DNA from: Microbulbifer rhizosphaerae
GTDB taxonomy: Bacteria > Pseudomonadota > Gammaproteobacteria > Pseudomonadales > Cellvibrionaceae
Direction of reading: 5' to 3'
Assembly (NCBI RefSeq): GCF_014191725.1
Contig: NZ_JACHWZ010000002.1
Span: 323,735 to 387,734 of the forward strand
DNA: 64,000 nucleotides
How positions within the stretch are numbered: the stretch's first letter is position 1; every line of letters starts with the position of its first letter. Shown piece by piece: positions 43,235 through 52,690 of the stretch. The notes beneath the pieces are model-generated. The model was given only the letters and a program-made list of their open reading frames with translations. It had not been told where the DNA came from and searched no databases. The position numbers and the translations under genes were made by a program.

Positions 43235-44629
43235 TCAGCTCATCTCAATCGCAGACAGCGCCTCCGCCAGGGTTTTTACCGGCACCATCTCCACGCCGGG
43301 AATATCGTTTTTTAAGCGATTCGCCGCGGGCACTATGGCCTTGCGGAAGCCGTGCTTGGCGGCTTCGCGCAGGCGTTCCTGGCCGGAGGGCACCGGGCGG
43401 ATTTCGCCGGCCAGGCCCACTTCGCCGAATACCATCAGGTCCCGCGGCAGCGGGCGGTTGCGGAAGCTGGAAACCACCGCCATCAGCAAGGTGAGGTCGG
43501 CGCTGGTCTCCACCACCTTGACCCCGCCCACCACATTGATAAACACATCCTGGTCGCCGACCAGGATGCCGCCGTGGCGGTGCAGTACCGCGAGCAGCAT
43601 ATTCAGGCGGTTCTGGTCCAGGCCCACAGCCACCCGGCGCGGGTTGCCCAGGCTGCTGTCGTCCACCAGCGCCTGCAGTTCCACCAGCAGCGGGCGGGTG
43701 CCCTCCCACACCGCGGTGACCACTGAACCGGCGGCCACCTCTTCGGCGCGCTGCAAAAAAATCGCCGAGGGGTTGGAGACCTCTTTAAGTCCCTGCTCGG
43801 TCATCGCAAAGACCCCCAGTTCGTTCACCGCGCCGAAGCGGTTTTTTTGCGCGCGCAGGGTGCGGAAACGGGAGTCGTGGGTGCCCTCAAGCATTACCGA
43901 GCAGTCGATGATGTGTTCCAGCACCTTAGGGCCGGCCAGGCTGCCGTCCTTGGTGACGTGGCCCACCAGAATAAGTGCGGTGCCGGTCTGCTTGGCGTAG
44001 CGGGTCAGGTAGGCGGCACTCTCGCGCACCTGCGCCACGGAGCCGGGGGCGGACTGCACCTCGCTCATATGCATCACCTGGATGGAGTCCACCACCATCA
44101 CCTTCGGCTTGACCTGGCCGGCGGTGTGGCAGATGCGCTCCACGTCGGTCTCGCTGAACATCTGCAGGTGCTCCGCCGGCAGGCCCAGGCGCTTCGCGCG
44201 CATGGCCACCTGCTGCAGGGACTCCTCGCCGGTGACATAGAGCGCGGGCATGGCTCCGGCCAGGTGGCACAGGGTCTGCAGCAGAATGGTGGATTTGCCG
44301 GCGCCGGGATGGCCGCCGATCAGCACCACCGAACCCGGCACCAGGCCGCCGCCCAGCACCCGGTCCAGCTCGCCGGCATTGGTGGGGATGCGCGGCAGTT
44401 CGCTGAGGTCGATCTCCGAAAGCTTCTGTACCCCGCTGCCGCCGGCGGCGCCGGCGTAGCCCGCCTGGGCATCGGTAAAGTTGGCCGCGCGGCTGTCCTT
44501 GTGCTCGGGGCCCAAGCGCACTTCACTGAGGCTGTTCCAGGTGCCGCAGGCGCTGCACTGGCCGGCCCACTTGGAATAGTCGGCGCCGCACTCGTTGCAG
44601 ACGTAGGCGGTTTTGCGTTTTGTGGCCAA
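43235..44629 (-). CDS. radA: DNA repair protein RadA
   Basis: RadA is a DnaB-like, RecA-related helicase that promotes branch migration in recombination. The 464 residues have the C4 zinc finger CNECGADYSKWAGQCSACG (C11, C14, C25, C28) and Walker A GGHPGAGKST near residue 104. The RadA-specific KNRFG motif and the C-terminal Lon-like domain (LMAVVSSFRNRPLPRDL, FGEVGLAGEIRPV) are present. REP family B copies flank the gene on both sides. Confidence 0.98.
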   Translation of the reverse strand: MATKRKTAYVCNECGADYSKWAGQCSACGTWNSLSEVRLGPEHKDSRAANFTDAQAGYAGAAGGSGVQKLSEIDLSELPRIPTNAGELDRVLGGGLVPGSVVLIGGHPGAGKSTILLQTLCHLAGAMPALYVTGEESLQQVAMRAKRLGLPAEHLQMFSETDVERICHTAGQVKPKVMVVDSIQVMHMSEVQSAPGSVAQVRESAAYLTRYAKQTGTALILVGHVTKDGSLAGPKVLEHIIDCSVMLEGTHDSRFRTLRAQKNRFGAVNELGVFAMTEQGLKEVSNPSAIFLQRAEEVAAGSVVTAVWEGTRPLLVELQALVDDSSLGNPRRVAVGLDQNRLNMLLAVLHRHGGILVGDQDVFINVVGGVKVVETSADLTLLMAVVSSFRNRPLPRDLMVFGEVGLAGEIRPVPSGQERLREAAKHGFRKAIVPAANRLKNDIPGVEMVPVKTLAEALSAIEMS

Positions 44630-44677
44630 GTCTCACTCCGCAGTTTTAATTGGTCAGAGGGCGGGCATGCGGCCCGC

Positions 44678-44706
44678 ATGCGGAGCTGGAGCTCCGCGGT
44701 CCCGGG
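44678..44706 (+). repeat. REP family B copy 5, upstream of radA
   Basis: ATGCGGAGCTGGAGCTCCGC followed by GGTCCCGGG, directly after a GCGGGC-ATGC-GGCCCGC hairpin (44661-44677). It lies between radA and the divergent Cys-rich protein gene. Confidence 0.92.
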
Positions 44707-44768
44707 AGTGTACCGGAAGCGGTCGCGGCTTTCTTCCGCACGGGTGCCTCTGCTATATTGCCCAAACC

Positions 44769-45164
44769 ATGAATAAAAACCGCCTGCGCTCCAAGCTGAT
44801 CACCGTCGCCGCCCTGCTGGCCCTCTTGCTGCAGGTACAGATGGTGTTCGCCTGTGAGATGATGGAGCACTCCGGGCCAGTGTCCGAGTGCTGCTGTGAT
44901 GACATGGCGCCGGGCGGCCAAGAGCCGGACAGCGACTGCTGCACCCTGGATAGCCGGATTTCCCTGAAAGCGGAAGCGCAGGATCAGCAGGCGGTGCTGC
45001 CCGCAGCGCAATTGGCGTTGGAGCTGCCGCAGCTGACCGCAGTACCACCGGGCCAGTGGCCACCGATACCGCCGCCGCAGTCCGCCGCGAACCCGAAATT
45101 CCAATCCGACCCATCCCATCCCGGCAGCCGCACGTGGCTGGCCACGCTGCGCCTGCGCATCTGA
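44769..45164 (+). CDS. Small secreted cysteine-rich protein at the head of a metal-efflux operon
   Basis: The ATG at 44769 (MNKNRLRSKLITVAALLALLL) gives 131 residues with a signal peptide ending about MVFA. The mature N-terminus is rich in Cys, Met, Asp and His: CEMMEHSGPVSECCCDDMAP and then a DSDCC segment. The rest is Pro/Gln-rich. It lies 91 bp upstream of the CusC-like gene. A periplasmic Cu/Ag-binding role is inferred from composition and context; no family was recognised. Confidence 0.65.
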   Translation: MNKNRLRSKLITVAALLALLLQVQMVFACEMMEHSGPVSECCCDDMAPGGQEPDSDCCTLDSRISLKAEAQDQQAVLPAAQLALELPQLTAVPPGQWPPIPPPQSAANPKFQSDPSHPGSRTWLATLRLRI

Positions 45165-45255
45165 TCCACTCCTGTCGTTGAACCGACTGTTTCCCGTGTA
45201 AAAGGGTGCGGCTGCGCGCCCTGCTGTTCAAAAACAGTGTTCGAGGAGTGAACCC

Positions 45256-46545
45256 TTGCTTACCCCAAAATTATTGCCAGTGCTGGCCCTGGCGGCAGTG
45301 CTGCTCTCTCCCGCCACCCGCGCCCAGAGCGACTGCGACGCGCCCCCGGCGCCGGGCAGCGAACCCCTGGTGAAACGGGCACTGGCCTGCAATCCCGGTC
45401 AATTGGCCCTGGATGCCCGGGTGCGCGCCCAGGCCGAGCGCACCGCCGCCAGCGGCCACCTGGACGACCCAAAGCTGATGCTGGGCGTTGCGCCCAGGAC
45501 CCTGGGGCAGAATGAGGTGCGGAAAGGCTACGTGGTCGAGGTCAGCCAATCCCTGCCCTGGCCCGGGGTGCTCGAGCTGCGCCGCGCGCTGGAGGAGGCC
45601 GGCACCGACAGCCGCGCCTTCGAGTACGACCAGGGCGCGGTGCAGCTGGCCCTGGCGCTGCGCCTGGCCTACGCCGACTGGCACTACAGAGAGCGGCTGA
45701 TCGCCATCAACCGCCGCCACCAGTCCCTCTGGCGGACCTTCGTGGACAGCAGCCGCGCGCGCTACGCCGCCGGCAGCGGCGGCAAGGCGGCGGTGCTGCA
45801 AGCCAGGCATGAGGAGCATCAACTACATCTCGATGAGCTCGCGCTCACCCAGGCCGTCGCGCGGGACAGGAGCCGCCTGGCCCGCCTGGCCAATATCAAC
45901 CCCAGTGAACTGTCCACCAGTACCCCACTGCCGCAGCGCGAACCGCCCGCGGGCTCTCTCACCCTGGCCCTCGACAGCCTGGACACCCAGCCACAACTGC
46001 AGCAGTTGGCCGCCGAGGAGACGCGCAAGAGCCGCGAACTGGAACTGGCGGAGAAGGACCGGTACCCCAACTTCTCCGTGCTCGCGCGCCACAACAACCA
46101 ATGGGCCAACCCGGACCAGCGGTTGTTTGTCGGCGTGGGCTTCAACCTGCCCCTGGATATCGGCGGCAAGCGCTCCGCCCGCGAGCGCAGCCTGGAGGCG
46201 GAGCGGCTGGCCGTAGAGTGGCAGCGCCGGGACGCGGCGCTGGCCCTGGCGGACGCACTGGGACGAGCCGAGAGCCGCCACCGCGAGGCCAATGACACCC
46301 TGCATATGTACAGAGAAGAGCTGCTGCCACTGACGGAGGAAAGCCTGGTTACCGCGCGCGACGATTTCGCTGCCGGCCGTGGCGATTTCCTGACCCTGCT
46401 GGTGGCGGAGCGCAACCTGCTCAAAGTGCAGCGGGATTTGGAGGCCGCGGAGCGCGACCGCTTCGCGGCCCTGGCGCAGCTCACCGCCGCCGCGGGGTTG
46501 GTGATGCTGGAAGATTGGAACCTGCTCGCGGGAGGGGGGAAATGA
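45256..46545 (+). CDS. TolC-family outer-membrane efflux protein (CusC-like)
   Basis: TTG at 45256 after GAGGAG gives 429 residues with a signal peptide (to about LSPATRAQS). The sequence is the helical coiled-coil pattern of outer-membrane efflux factors: duplicated long helices with AQAERTAASGHLDDPKLMLG and a strand VGVGFNLPLDIGGKR before the second half. It forms the outer-membrane duct of the tripartite system encoded downstream. A REP copy separates it from the adaptor gene. Confidence 0.9.
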   Translation: MLTPKLLPVLALAAVLLSPATRAQSDCDAPPAPGSEPLVKRALACNPGQLALDARVRAQAERTAASGHLDDPKLMLGVAPRTLGQNEVRKGYVVEVSQSLPWPGVLELRRALEEAGTDSRAFEYDQGAVQLALALRLAYADWHYRERLIAINRRHQSLWRTFVDSSRARYAAGSGGKAAVLQARHEEHQLHLDELALTQAVARDRSRLARLANINPSELSTSTPLPQREPPAGSLTLALDSLDTQPQLQQLAAEETRKSRELELAEKDRYPNFSVLARHNNQWANPDQRLFVGVGFNLPLDIGGKRSARERSLEAERLAVEWQRRDAALALADALGRAESRHREANDTLHMYREELLPLTEESLVTARDDFAAGRGDFLTLLVAERNLLKVQRDLEAAERDRFAALAQLTAAAGLVMLEDWNLLAGGGK

Positions 46546-46582
46546 ACACCGTCTGCAAACCGGCAATTTTTTCCCGCCCCCC

Positions 46583-46672
46583 TGTAGGAGCGGCCGTTGG
46601 CCGCGATCAATATTTGACTATCGGCGAGATCTATCGCGGCCAACGGCCAGGCCAGGCCGGGCCGCTCCTACA
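46583..46672. repeat. REP/REPIN-like palindrome, family A copy 7
   Basis: The left arm is TGTAGGAGCGGCCGTTGGCC; the right arm reads GGCCAACGGCC with a duplicated AGGCCAGGCCGG block before GCCGCTCCTACA. It lies inside the efflux operon between the CusC- and CusB-like genes. Confidence 0.87.
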
Positions 46673-46708
46673 AAAACACACGCGAAAAGAATTCAAGGGA
46701 AACAGCAA

Positions 46709-48238
46709 GTGATTAAAGGCAAATACCTGGCGGCCGCCCTGGCGCTGCTCGCCGTAGCCCTGCTCTCCTACTGGGCATTGCAAAGCCAGCGCCCGGCGGA
46801 AACCACCGCGGAATTTATCGAGGCCGGCCCCTTTCGTATCGCCGTGTCCATCGACCCCGAGCGGCCGCAGGTGGGGAAAAACAAAATCCACATAGAAGTC
46901 CGCGACGGTGAAAACAACCCGGTCGAAGGCGCCCAGGTGCGTGCCGTGGCGGAGATGCCGGTCATGGGCGCCATGCCCGCGATGCGCGCCCAGGCGGATA
47001 TCGAGGAGACTTCCGCCGGCGTCTACGAGGGTGAGTTCGAACTGTCCATGGAGGGCGCCTGGCCCCTGGCGGTTGATGTAGCCACCAGCCACGACAAGCA
47101 TGTGGACCTGGTGTTCGATATGACCACTAGCCGCACCGGCCTGCGCCTGACCTCGGCGCCGGGAAAATCCGACACCGCCTACTACACCTGCGCCATGCAC
47201 CCCTCGGTCAAGTCCGCCGCCCCGGGCACCTGCCCCATCTGCGGCATGGACCTGGCGCCGGTGAGCCGCGAGGAGCTGGAGAGCGGCAGCGTCGCAATAG
47301 ACGAGGGCCGCCGCCAGGCCATCGGCGTGAAAACCGGCACCGTGGTGCGCAGGCCCTTCGCGCTGCCCCTGCGCCTGCAAGGCCAGGTTGCCTACGACGA
47401 GACCCGCCTGGCGGATGTCAGCCTGCGTTTCGACGGCTGGATCGGCAAACTGGATGCGGATTTCGAAGGTAAGCAGATCGCCCGCGGCGATGTGCTGTTT
47501 ACCGTCTACAGCCCGGAACTGCTGGCACTGCAGGACGAGTACCTGCAGTCCAGCAAACGCGGCGGAACCACCGAGGCGGTGGCGCGCAAACGCCTGCGGC
47601 TCTGGGGGCTGTCCGCGCGCCAGATCCAGTGGCTGCGCGAGCAGGGGGAAGCCCGGGACTACGTGCCCATCTTCGCCCCGCAGAGCGGCGTCATCATCGA
47701 AAAAAATATCGTCGCCGGTTCCGCGTTCAAAAAAGGGGAAAAGCTGCTGCGCCTGGCGGACCTGCGCCGCGTGTGGGTGGAAGGCTTCGCCTACGAGGAC
47801 CAGCTGCCGCTGTTACGCGCGGGCATGCCGGCGCGGGTGCGCCTGACCAATGTGCCCGGCGCGGAAATGTCCGCCGAAGTGATCCAACTGGACCCTTTCC
47901 TCGATCCAAAAAGCCACAGCGCCCGCCTGCGCCTGGGACTGGACAATCCGCAGGGCCACCTGAGACCCGGCCTCTTCGCCGATATCGAAGTGCGCGCCGC
48001 GCTGGGTGAACTGTTGCTGGTGCCCCGGGATGCGGTACTGGTTTCCGGCGACAAGCGCATCGTGTTCCTGGATCTCGGCAACGGCCGCCTGAAACCGGTC
48101 GTGGTGCGCACCGGCTACAGCGATGGCGAACATATCGTCATCCGCTCGGGTCTCGAGGAGGGAGACCGCATCGTCACCTCCGGCGTTTTCCTGATCGCCG
48201 CCGAGAGCCGGCTCAAGTCGGGGATGCAGCAATGGTAG
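46709..48238 (+). CDS. RND efflux periplasmic adaptor with heavy-metal-binding domain (CusB-like)
   Basis: GTG 46709 starts a 509-residue protein. After an N-terminal anchor (about 7-24) comes a FixH/YtkA-like domain (about 40-150, IHIEVRDGENNPVEGAQVRAV). Next is a heavy-metal-binding domain with YYTCAMHPSVKSAAPGTCPICG (about 157-178; Cys, Met, His ligands). The usual barrel-sandwich and beta-barrel adaptor body of CusB follows (SLRFDGWIGKLDADFEGKQI, YSPELLALQDEYL). It links the inner-membrane pump to the TolC duct and may deliver Cu(I)/Ag(I). Its stop overlaps the pump start by seven bases. Confidence 0.93.
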   Translation: MIKGKYLAAALALLAVALLSYWALQSQRPAETTAEFIEAGPFRIAVSIDPERPQVGKNKIHIEVRDGENNPVEGAQVRAVAEMPVMGAMPAMRAQADIEETSAGVYEGEFELSMEGAWPLAVDVATSHDKHVDLVFDMTTSRTGLRLTSAPGKSDTAYYTCAMHPSVKSAAPGTCPICGMDLAPVSREELESGSVAIDEGRRQAIGVKTGTVVRRPFALPLRLQGQVAYDETRLADVSLRFDGWIGKLDADFEGKQIARGDVLFTVYSPELLALQDEYLQSSKRGGTTEAVARKRLRLWGLSARQIQWLREQGEARDYVPIFAPQSGVIIEKNIVAGSAFKKGEKLLRLADLRRVWVEGFAYEDQLPLLRAGMPARVRLTNVPGAEMSAEVIQLDPFLDPKSHSARLRLGLDNPQGHLRPGLFADIEVRAALGELLLVPRDAVLVSGDKRIVFLDLGNGRLKPVVVRTGYSDGEHIVIRSGLEEGDRIVTSGVFLIAAESRLKSGMQQW

Positions 48239-51200
48239 GCGGCGAATCCAGGGGGGCCATCGCGCGACTGATCGCACTCTGCGCCGGCAAGCCCGGCATC
48301 ACCCTGGTGCTGGTGGCCCTGGCCGCGCTGGCCGGCTACCGCGCCATGACCAAGGTGCCCCTGGACGCAATACCGGACCTGTCCGACGCCCAGGTGATCA
48401 TCATGACCGAGTGGGCCGGGCGCAGCCCGGACCTGGTGGAGGACCAGATCACCTACCCCCTGTCCACCGCGTTGCTGGGCCTGCCCAAGGTGAAGTTCGT
48501 GCGCGGGCAGAGCTTCTTCGGGCTCAGTTTCGTCTATGCCATTTTTGAGGACGGCACCGACATCTACTGGGCCAGATCACGGGTACTGGAATACCTGAAC
48601 CAGGTGGCGGACCAGCTGCCGGAGGGGGTGCAACCCACCCTGGGCCCGGACGCCACCGGCGTGGGTTGGGTCTTTCAATACGCCCTGGTGGACAGGACCG
48701 GCAACCACAGCCTGGCGGATCTGCGCTCGCTGCAGGATTTCAAGCTGCGCTACTGGCTCACCTCGGTGGAGGGCGTGGCGGAAGTGGCCTCCATCGGCGG
48801 CTTCGAAAAGGAGTACCAGGTACATATCGACCCCTACCGCCTGGCCACTTTCGATATCCCCCTGGCCAAAGTGATCAGCGCCATTCGCCGCAGCAACGGG
48901 GACACCGGCGGACGGGTGCTGGAGATCGCCGGCCACGAGCATTTCGTGCGCGGGCGCGGCTATATCGACGATGTGGACGACCTGGCACAGGTAGTGATCG
49001 GCATGGACGCCAACCGGATACCGGTAACCCTGGACCAGGTGTCGGATATCACCCTGGGCCCCGCCATGCAGCGCGGCCTCGCGGAACTGGACGGCGAGGG
49101 GCAGACGGTGGGCGGCATCGTGGTGATGCGCTACGGGGAAAACGCACTGGCGGTGATCGAGCGGGTCAAACAGCGCCTCGAAGAAGTCAAAGCCGGCCTG
49201 CCCGAGGGCGTGGAGCTGGTTGTCACCTACGACCGCTCCGAGCTGATCCTGAGCGCCATCGACAACCTCAAGCACACGCTGATCGAGGAAATGCTGGTGG
49301 TGGCGGCAATTATCGCGCTGTTCCTGCTGCACGCGCGCTCGGCGCTGGTGGCCGTCATCACCCTGCCGGTGGCCGTGCTGTTGGCGTTTATTCCGCTATC
49401 CCTGCAGGGTCTCACCGCCAATATCATGTCCCTCGGCGGCATCGCCGTAGCCATCGGCGCGATGGTGGACGCGGCGGTGGTGATGGTGGACAACATCCAT
49501 AAAAAGCTGGCCACGGGCGGCGACGATCGGCGGCGGCTGATCGTCGAGGCCATGCAGGAGGTGGGCCCCAGCATCTTTTTCTCGCTGGTGATCATCACCA
49601 TCTCCTTCCTGCCGGTATTCGCGCTGGAAGCCACCGAGGGCAGGCTGTTCAAACCCCTGGCCTACACCAAGACCTACAGCATGGCCTTCGCCGCCCTGCT
49701 CGCGGTGACCCTGATCCCCGCGCTGGCGGTACTGCTGATCCGCGGCAAAGTCCGCACCGGGGACAACCCGGTCAACCGCGCACTCACCGGCGCCTTTCTC
49801 CCCGCCATCCGCTTCTGCGTCGCGCACCCCCGGGAGGTGGTGGTAGCGGCGCTGCTGGCACTGGTACTCACCGCAATTCCACTGAAGCAGCTGGGCTCGG
49901 AATTTATGCCGCCGCTGAACGAGGGCAGCATCCTGTATATGCCCACCGCCCTCCCGGGCATGTCCATCACCCAGGCGGGCGACGTGCTGCAACGCATGGA
50001 CGCGGAACTGAAATCCTTCCCGGAGGTGGAGCGGGTGTTCGGCAAGATCGGCCGCTCCACCAGTGCCACGGACCCGGCGCCCCTGTCCATGGTGGAGACA
50101 GTGGTCACCCTGAAACCCAAAGACCAGTGGCGGCCGGGGCTGGACTGGGACGAACTGATCGCGGAAATGGATGAAAAACTGCGCTACCCGGGTATGCCGA
50201 ATATCTGGTGGATGCCGATCCAGACCCGCACCGAGATGCTCGCCACCGGCATCCGCAGCCAGCTCGGTATCAAGGTATTCGGCGACAACCTGCAGCAGAT
50301 AGAGGAGACCGCGGTGGCCATCGAAAAGGCCCTGCTGGAGGACGAGCGCACCGCGGGCGAAACCCGCAGCGCTTTCGCCGAGCGCCTCACCGGTGGCTAC
50401 TTCCTCGACTTCGATATCGACCGCGAACGCGCCGCCCGCTACGGCCTCAACGTGGAGGACGTGGAGGACGTGATCGCGGCCGCCCTCGGCGGCTTGACCG
50501 CCACCCGCACGGTGGAGGGCCGCGAGCGCTACCCGGTACTAGTGCGCTACGCCCGCGACTACCGGGATTCCCCCGAACAAGTGGAGCAACTGCTGGTACC
50601 CACTCCCGGCGACAGCTGGGTGCCGCTGAGCCAACTGGCAGACCTGGAACACCGCCGCGGCGCGCCCATGATCCGCAACGAGGACGGCCAGTTGGTGGGC
50701 TTGGTTTTCGTGGACCTGAAGGGTGGGCTCGGCGTGGCCGATTACGTAGCGCGGGCCAAACAGGTGGTGGCTGAGCGCGTATCCCTGGTGCCCGGCCAGC
50801 GCCTGGGCTGGGCCGGGCAGTACCAGTACTTCGAACGCGCCAAGGCGCGGCTCGCCTGGCTGGTACCGATGACCCTGCTCGCCGTATGCCTGCTGCTCTA
50901 CCTGCACCGCGGCCGCATGTCAGACACCCTGTTCGTACTCGCCGCCGTGCCCGTGTCGCTGATCGGCGCCTTCTGGCTGCTGTGGGGGCTCGATTACAAA
51001 CTCAGCGTGGCGGTGTGGGTCGGCGCCATCGCCATGGCCGGACTGGCGGCGGAGATGGGGCTTTTGATGCTCCACTACCTGGACCATGCCCTGGACCAGG
51101 CCCGCCAGCGCGTACCGGACATGAGCCGGGAACTGTTTCTCGAGGAAGTGGCCCAGGGCGCCGCCCACCGCATCCGCCCCATGCTGATGACCAGCCTGAC

Positions 51201-51375
51201 CCTGCTGATCTCGCTGGTTCCGGTAATGCTCAGCGGCGGCACCGGAGCCGACGTGATGAAACGCATCGCCGCGCCAATGGTGGGCGGCACCCTGTCCGCG
51301 CTGGTATTTGTGCTATTGGTAATGCCGGGAATCTTCGTTCTTTGGAAATGGAAAACCACGAGGAAAAGGCAATGA
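48232..51375 (+). CDS. Heavy-metal efflux RND pump (CusA/CzcA family)
   Basis: The 1047-residue inner-membrane proton antiporter belongs to HME-RND. Landmarks are VPLDAIPDLSDAQVIIMTEWAGRSP in two pieces near the N-terminus, GGIAVAIGAMVDAAVVMVDN in TM4 with the proton-relay Asp residues, and MPNIWWMPIQTRTEMLATGI in the porter domain as in CusA. Twelve membrane helices are expected. The methionine-containing porter motif and the adaptor's metal domain favour monovalent Cu/Ag over Zn/Co, but this is inference. Confidence 0.95.
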   Translation: MVGGESRGAIARLIALCAGKPGITLVLVALAALAGYRAMTKVPLDAIPDLSDAQVIIMTEWAGRSPDLVEDQITYPLSTALLGLPKVKFVRGQSFFGLSFVYAIFEDGTDIYWARSRVLEYLNQVADQLPEGVQPTLGPDATGVGWVFQYALVDRTGNHSLADLRSLQDFKLRYWLTSVEGVAEVASIGGFEKEYQVHIDPYRLATFDIPLAKVISAIRRSNGDTGGRVLEIAGHEHFVRGRGYIDDVDDLAQVVIGMDANRIPVTLDQVSDITLGPAMQRGLAELDGEGQTVGGIVVMRYGENALAVIERVKQRLEEVKAGLPEGVELVVTYDRSELILSAIDNLKHTLIEEMLVVAAIIALFLLHARSALVAVITLPVAVLLAFIPLSLQGLTANIMSLGGIAVAIGAMVDAAVVMVDNIHKKLATGGDDRRRLIVEAMQEVGPSIFFSLVIITISFLPVFALEATEGRLFKPLAYTKTYSMAFAALLAVTLIPALAVLLIRGKVRTGDNPVNRALTGAFLPAIRFCVAHPREVVVAALLALVLTAIPLKQLGSEFMPPLNEGSILYMPTALPGMSITQAGDVLQRMDAELKSFPEVERVFGKIGRSTSATDPAPLSMVETVVTLKPKDQWRPGLDWDELIAEMDEKLRYPGMPNIWWMPIQTRTEMLATGIRSQLGIKVFGDNLQQIEETAVAIEKALLEDERTAGETRSAFAERLTGGYFLDFDIDRERAARYGLNVEDVEDVIAAALGGLTATRTVEGRERYPVLVRYARDYRDSPEQVEQLLVPTPGDSWVPLSQLADLEHRRGAPMIRNEDGQLVGLVFVDLKGGLGVADYVARAKQVVAERVSLVPGQRLGWAGQYQYFERAKARLAWLVPMTLLAVCLLLYLHRGRMSDTLFVLAAVPVSLIGAFWLLWGLDYKLSVAVWVGAIAMAGLAAEMGLLMLHYLDHALDQARQRVPDMSRELFLEEVAQGAAHRIRPMLMTSLTLLISLVPVMLSGGTGADVMKRIAAPMVGGTLSALVFVLLVMPGIFVLWKWKTTRKRQ

Positions 51376-51587
51376 ATCCGTGCACAAAGTTACTGGCAAA
51401 ACTGGTGGCGCCGCTGATACCGCTGCTCGGCGCCAGCGCCGCGAATGCGCAGCCCGGCGATATGATGATGATGTCAATGGGAGGCTGGGGCGTCGCGGTC
51501 TGTGTGATACTCGGGATACTAATTTTCGTCGCACTGGTACTGGCGATCATGGCCCTCCTGAAATACCTGTTCGGCAGAAAACCCTGA
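51372..51587 (+). CDS. Small methionine-rich membrane protein at the end of the efflux operon
   Basis: The ATG at 51372 overlaps the pump stop (ATGA). The 71-residue product has an N-terminal signal-like segment ending ASAANA, then QPGDMMMMSMGGWG, and one membrane helix (VAVCVILGILIFVALVLAIM) with a short basic tail. Translational coupling to the pump argues that it is real. The methionine cluster before the helix suggests a periplasmic Cu(I)/Ag(I) site. No family was recognised. Confidence 0.75.
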   Translation: MNPCTKLLAKLVAPLIPLLGASAANAQPGDMMMMSMGGWGVAVCVILGILIFVALVLAIMALLKYLFGRKP

Positions 51588-51603
51588 TCGCATCCCCCTA
51601 CCC

Positions 51604-51692
51604 TGTAGGAGCGGCGGGGCGGCCATCCGCCGCTGGCCGCGATCGACCTCTGCCAATAGCCACACCGATCGCGGCCAGCGGCCGCTCCTACA
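51604..51692. repeat. REP/REPIN-like palindrome, family A copy 8 (with arm insertion)
   Basis: TGTAGGAGCGG is followed by the block CGGGGCGGCCATCCGCCG, then GGCCGCGATCG. The right arm is the standard GGCCAGCGGCCGCTCCTACA. The inserted block is the inverse of that in copy 5. Confidence 0.87.
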
Positions 51693-51713
51693 ACAACACG
51701 GAGGACTTACTGT

Positions 51714-52331
51714 ATGCAATCCAAAAGCCACTGGGAAAAAGTCTACACAACCAAGTCTGAGGACGAGGTCAGCTGGTTCCAGGAACACGCCGAGGTGTCG
51801 CTGAAACTGATCGAGCAGACGGGCGCGCCCAAATCCGCGCAGATCATCGACGTCGGCGGCGGTGCCTCCACGCTGGTGGACGACCTGCTGGACAGGGGCT
51901 ACGAAAACCTCACCGTGCTCGACCTCTCCGGCGCGGCACTGGAGTCAGCAAAGCGCCGGTTGGGCACAAAGTCTGAAAGGGTACAGTGGCTGGAGGCGAA
52001 TATCCTGGAAACCACCCTGCCAGAACGGGCCTACGATATCTGGCACGACCGCGCGGTATTTCACTTCCTGACCAAGCCGGAAGAGCGAAAAGCCTACGTG
52101 AAGACGGTGCTGCGCTCGGTAAAACCCGGCGGCCATGTAATAGTGGCCACTTTCGCCGAGGACGGCCCGGAAAAATGCAGCGGCCTGCCGGTAATGCGCT
52201 ACAGCGCCGACCAGCTGCACGGCGAGTTCGGAGCGCCCTTCGACCTACTCGGCCAGGAAAGGGAGGAACACCACACGCCAGCGGGTGTGATACAGCGGTT
52301 CGTCTACTGCTTCTGCCGCAAGTTGGACTGA
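51714..52331 (+). CDS. Class I SAM-dependent methyltransferase
   Basis: The 205-residue protein starts MQSKSHWEKVYTTKSEDEVSWFQ, a common opening in this subfamily. Rossmann motif I is IIDVGGGASTLVDDLLDRG (about 46-64). VLDLSGAALESAKRRL follows, with VQWLEANILE and WHDRAVFHFLTKPEERKAYV. The acceptor is unknown; relatives resemble small-molecule or metalloid (TehB/thiopurine) methyltransferases. It follows the efflux operon after a REP. Confidence 0.9.
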   Translation: MQSKSHWEKVYTTKSEDEVSWFQEHAEVSLKLIEQTGAPKSAQIIDVGGGASTLVDDLLDRGYENLTVLDLSGAALESAKRRLGTKSERVQWLEANILETTLPERAYDIWHDRAVFHFLTKPEERKAYVKTVLRSVKPGGHVIVATFAEDGPEKCSGLPVMRYSADQLHGEFGAPFDLLGQEREEHHTPAGVIQRFVYCFCRKLD

Positions 52332-52336
52332 CTGCC

Positions 52337-52690
52337 GTGATACCCGCACGGCTGAAACGCTTCGCGCAAAAAAATGAAACTGCAGCTGCCGGTACTCTAC
52401 CTGCGAGCCGCGATCCACACACGCCGCTGGTCGCCAAGCTGGTGCTCATCGCAGTGGTCGCCTACCCCCTCAGCCCATCGACCTGATCCCGGATTTTATT
52501 CCCGTGCTTAGCTACCTGGACGACTTGATTCTGCTGCCGCTGGGCATCTGGTTGGCGATACGGCTGATACCACCGGATTGTGGCGGGAACTGCAGCCCCC
52601 CCGTGCAGAGACAGAGGCTGTGGAAGAACTGCGAGCGCAAGCTCAACACTAGCTTGCAGTTCATCCACCTCGCATTCTTGGTGCTGCTGC
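52337..52690 (+). pseudogene. DUF1232 (YkvA-like) membrane protein, multiply frameshifted
   Basis: Family sequence is spread over frames: LKRFAQK, then [11 protein letters not shown] after an A7 run (about 52367-52373), then [23 protein letters not shown], then [20 protein letters not shown] with [15 protein letters not shown], then [19 protein letters not shown]. Read together these match YkvA (RDPRTPxxAK...[21 protein letters not shown]). At least four single-base shifts are needed, so it is a decayed gene. It directly follows the methyltransferase. Confidence 0.82.

Noticed and set aside
42513..44706. CRISPR-like array from the five GGAGCTCC-core repeats
   Set aside because: Spacing is irregular (tens to over 1400 bp), orientation alternates and copies lie inside genes; this is REP, not CRISPR.
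44613..44768. Longer start for the Cys-rich protein
   Set aside because: The extension would translate through a REP copy and lacks a signal peptide at the correct position; ATG 44769 starts a proper signal sequence.
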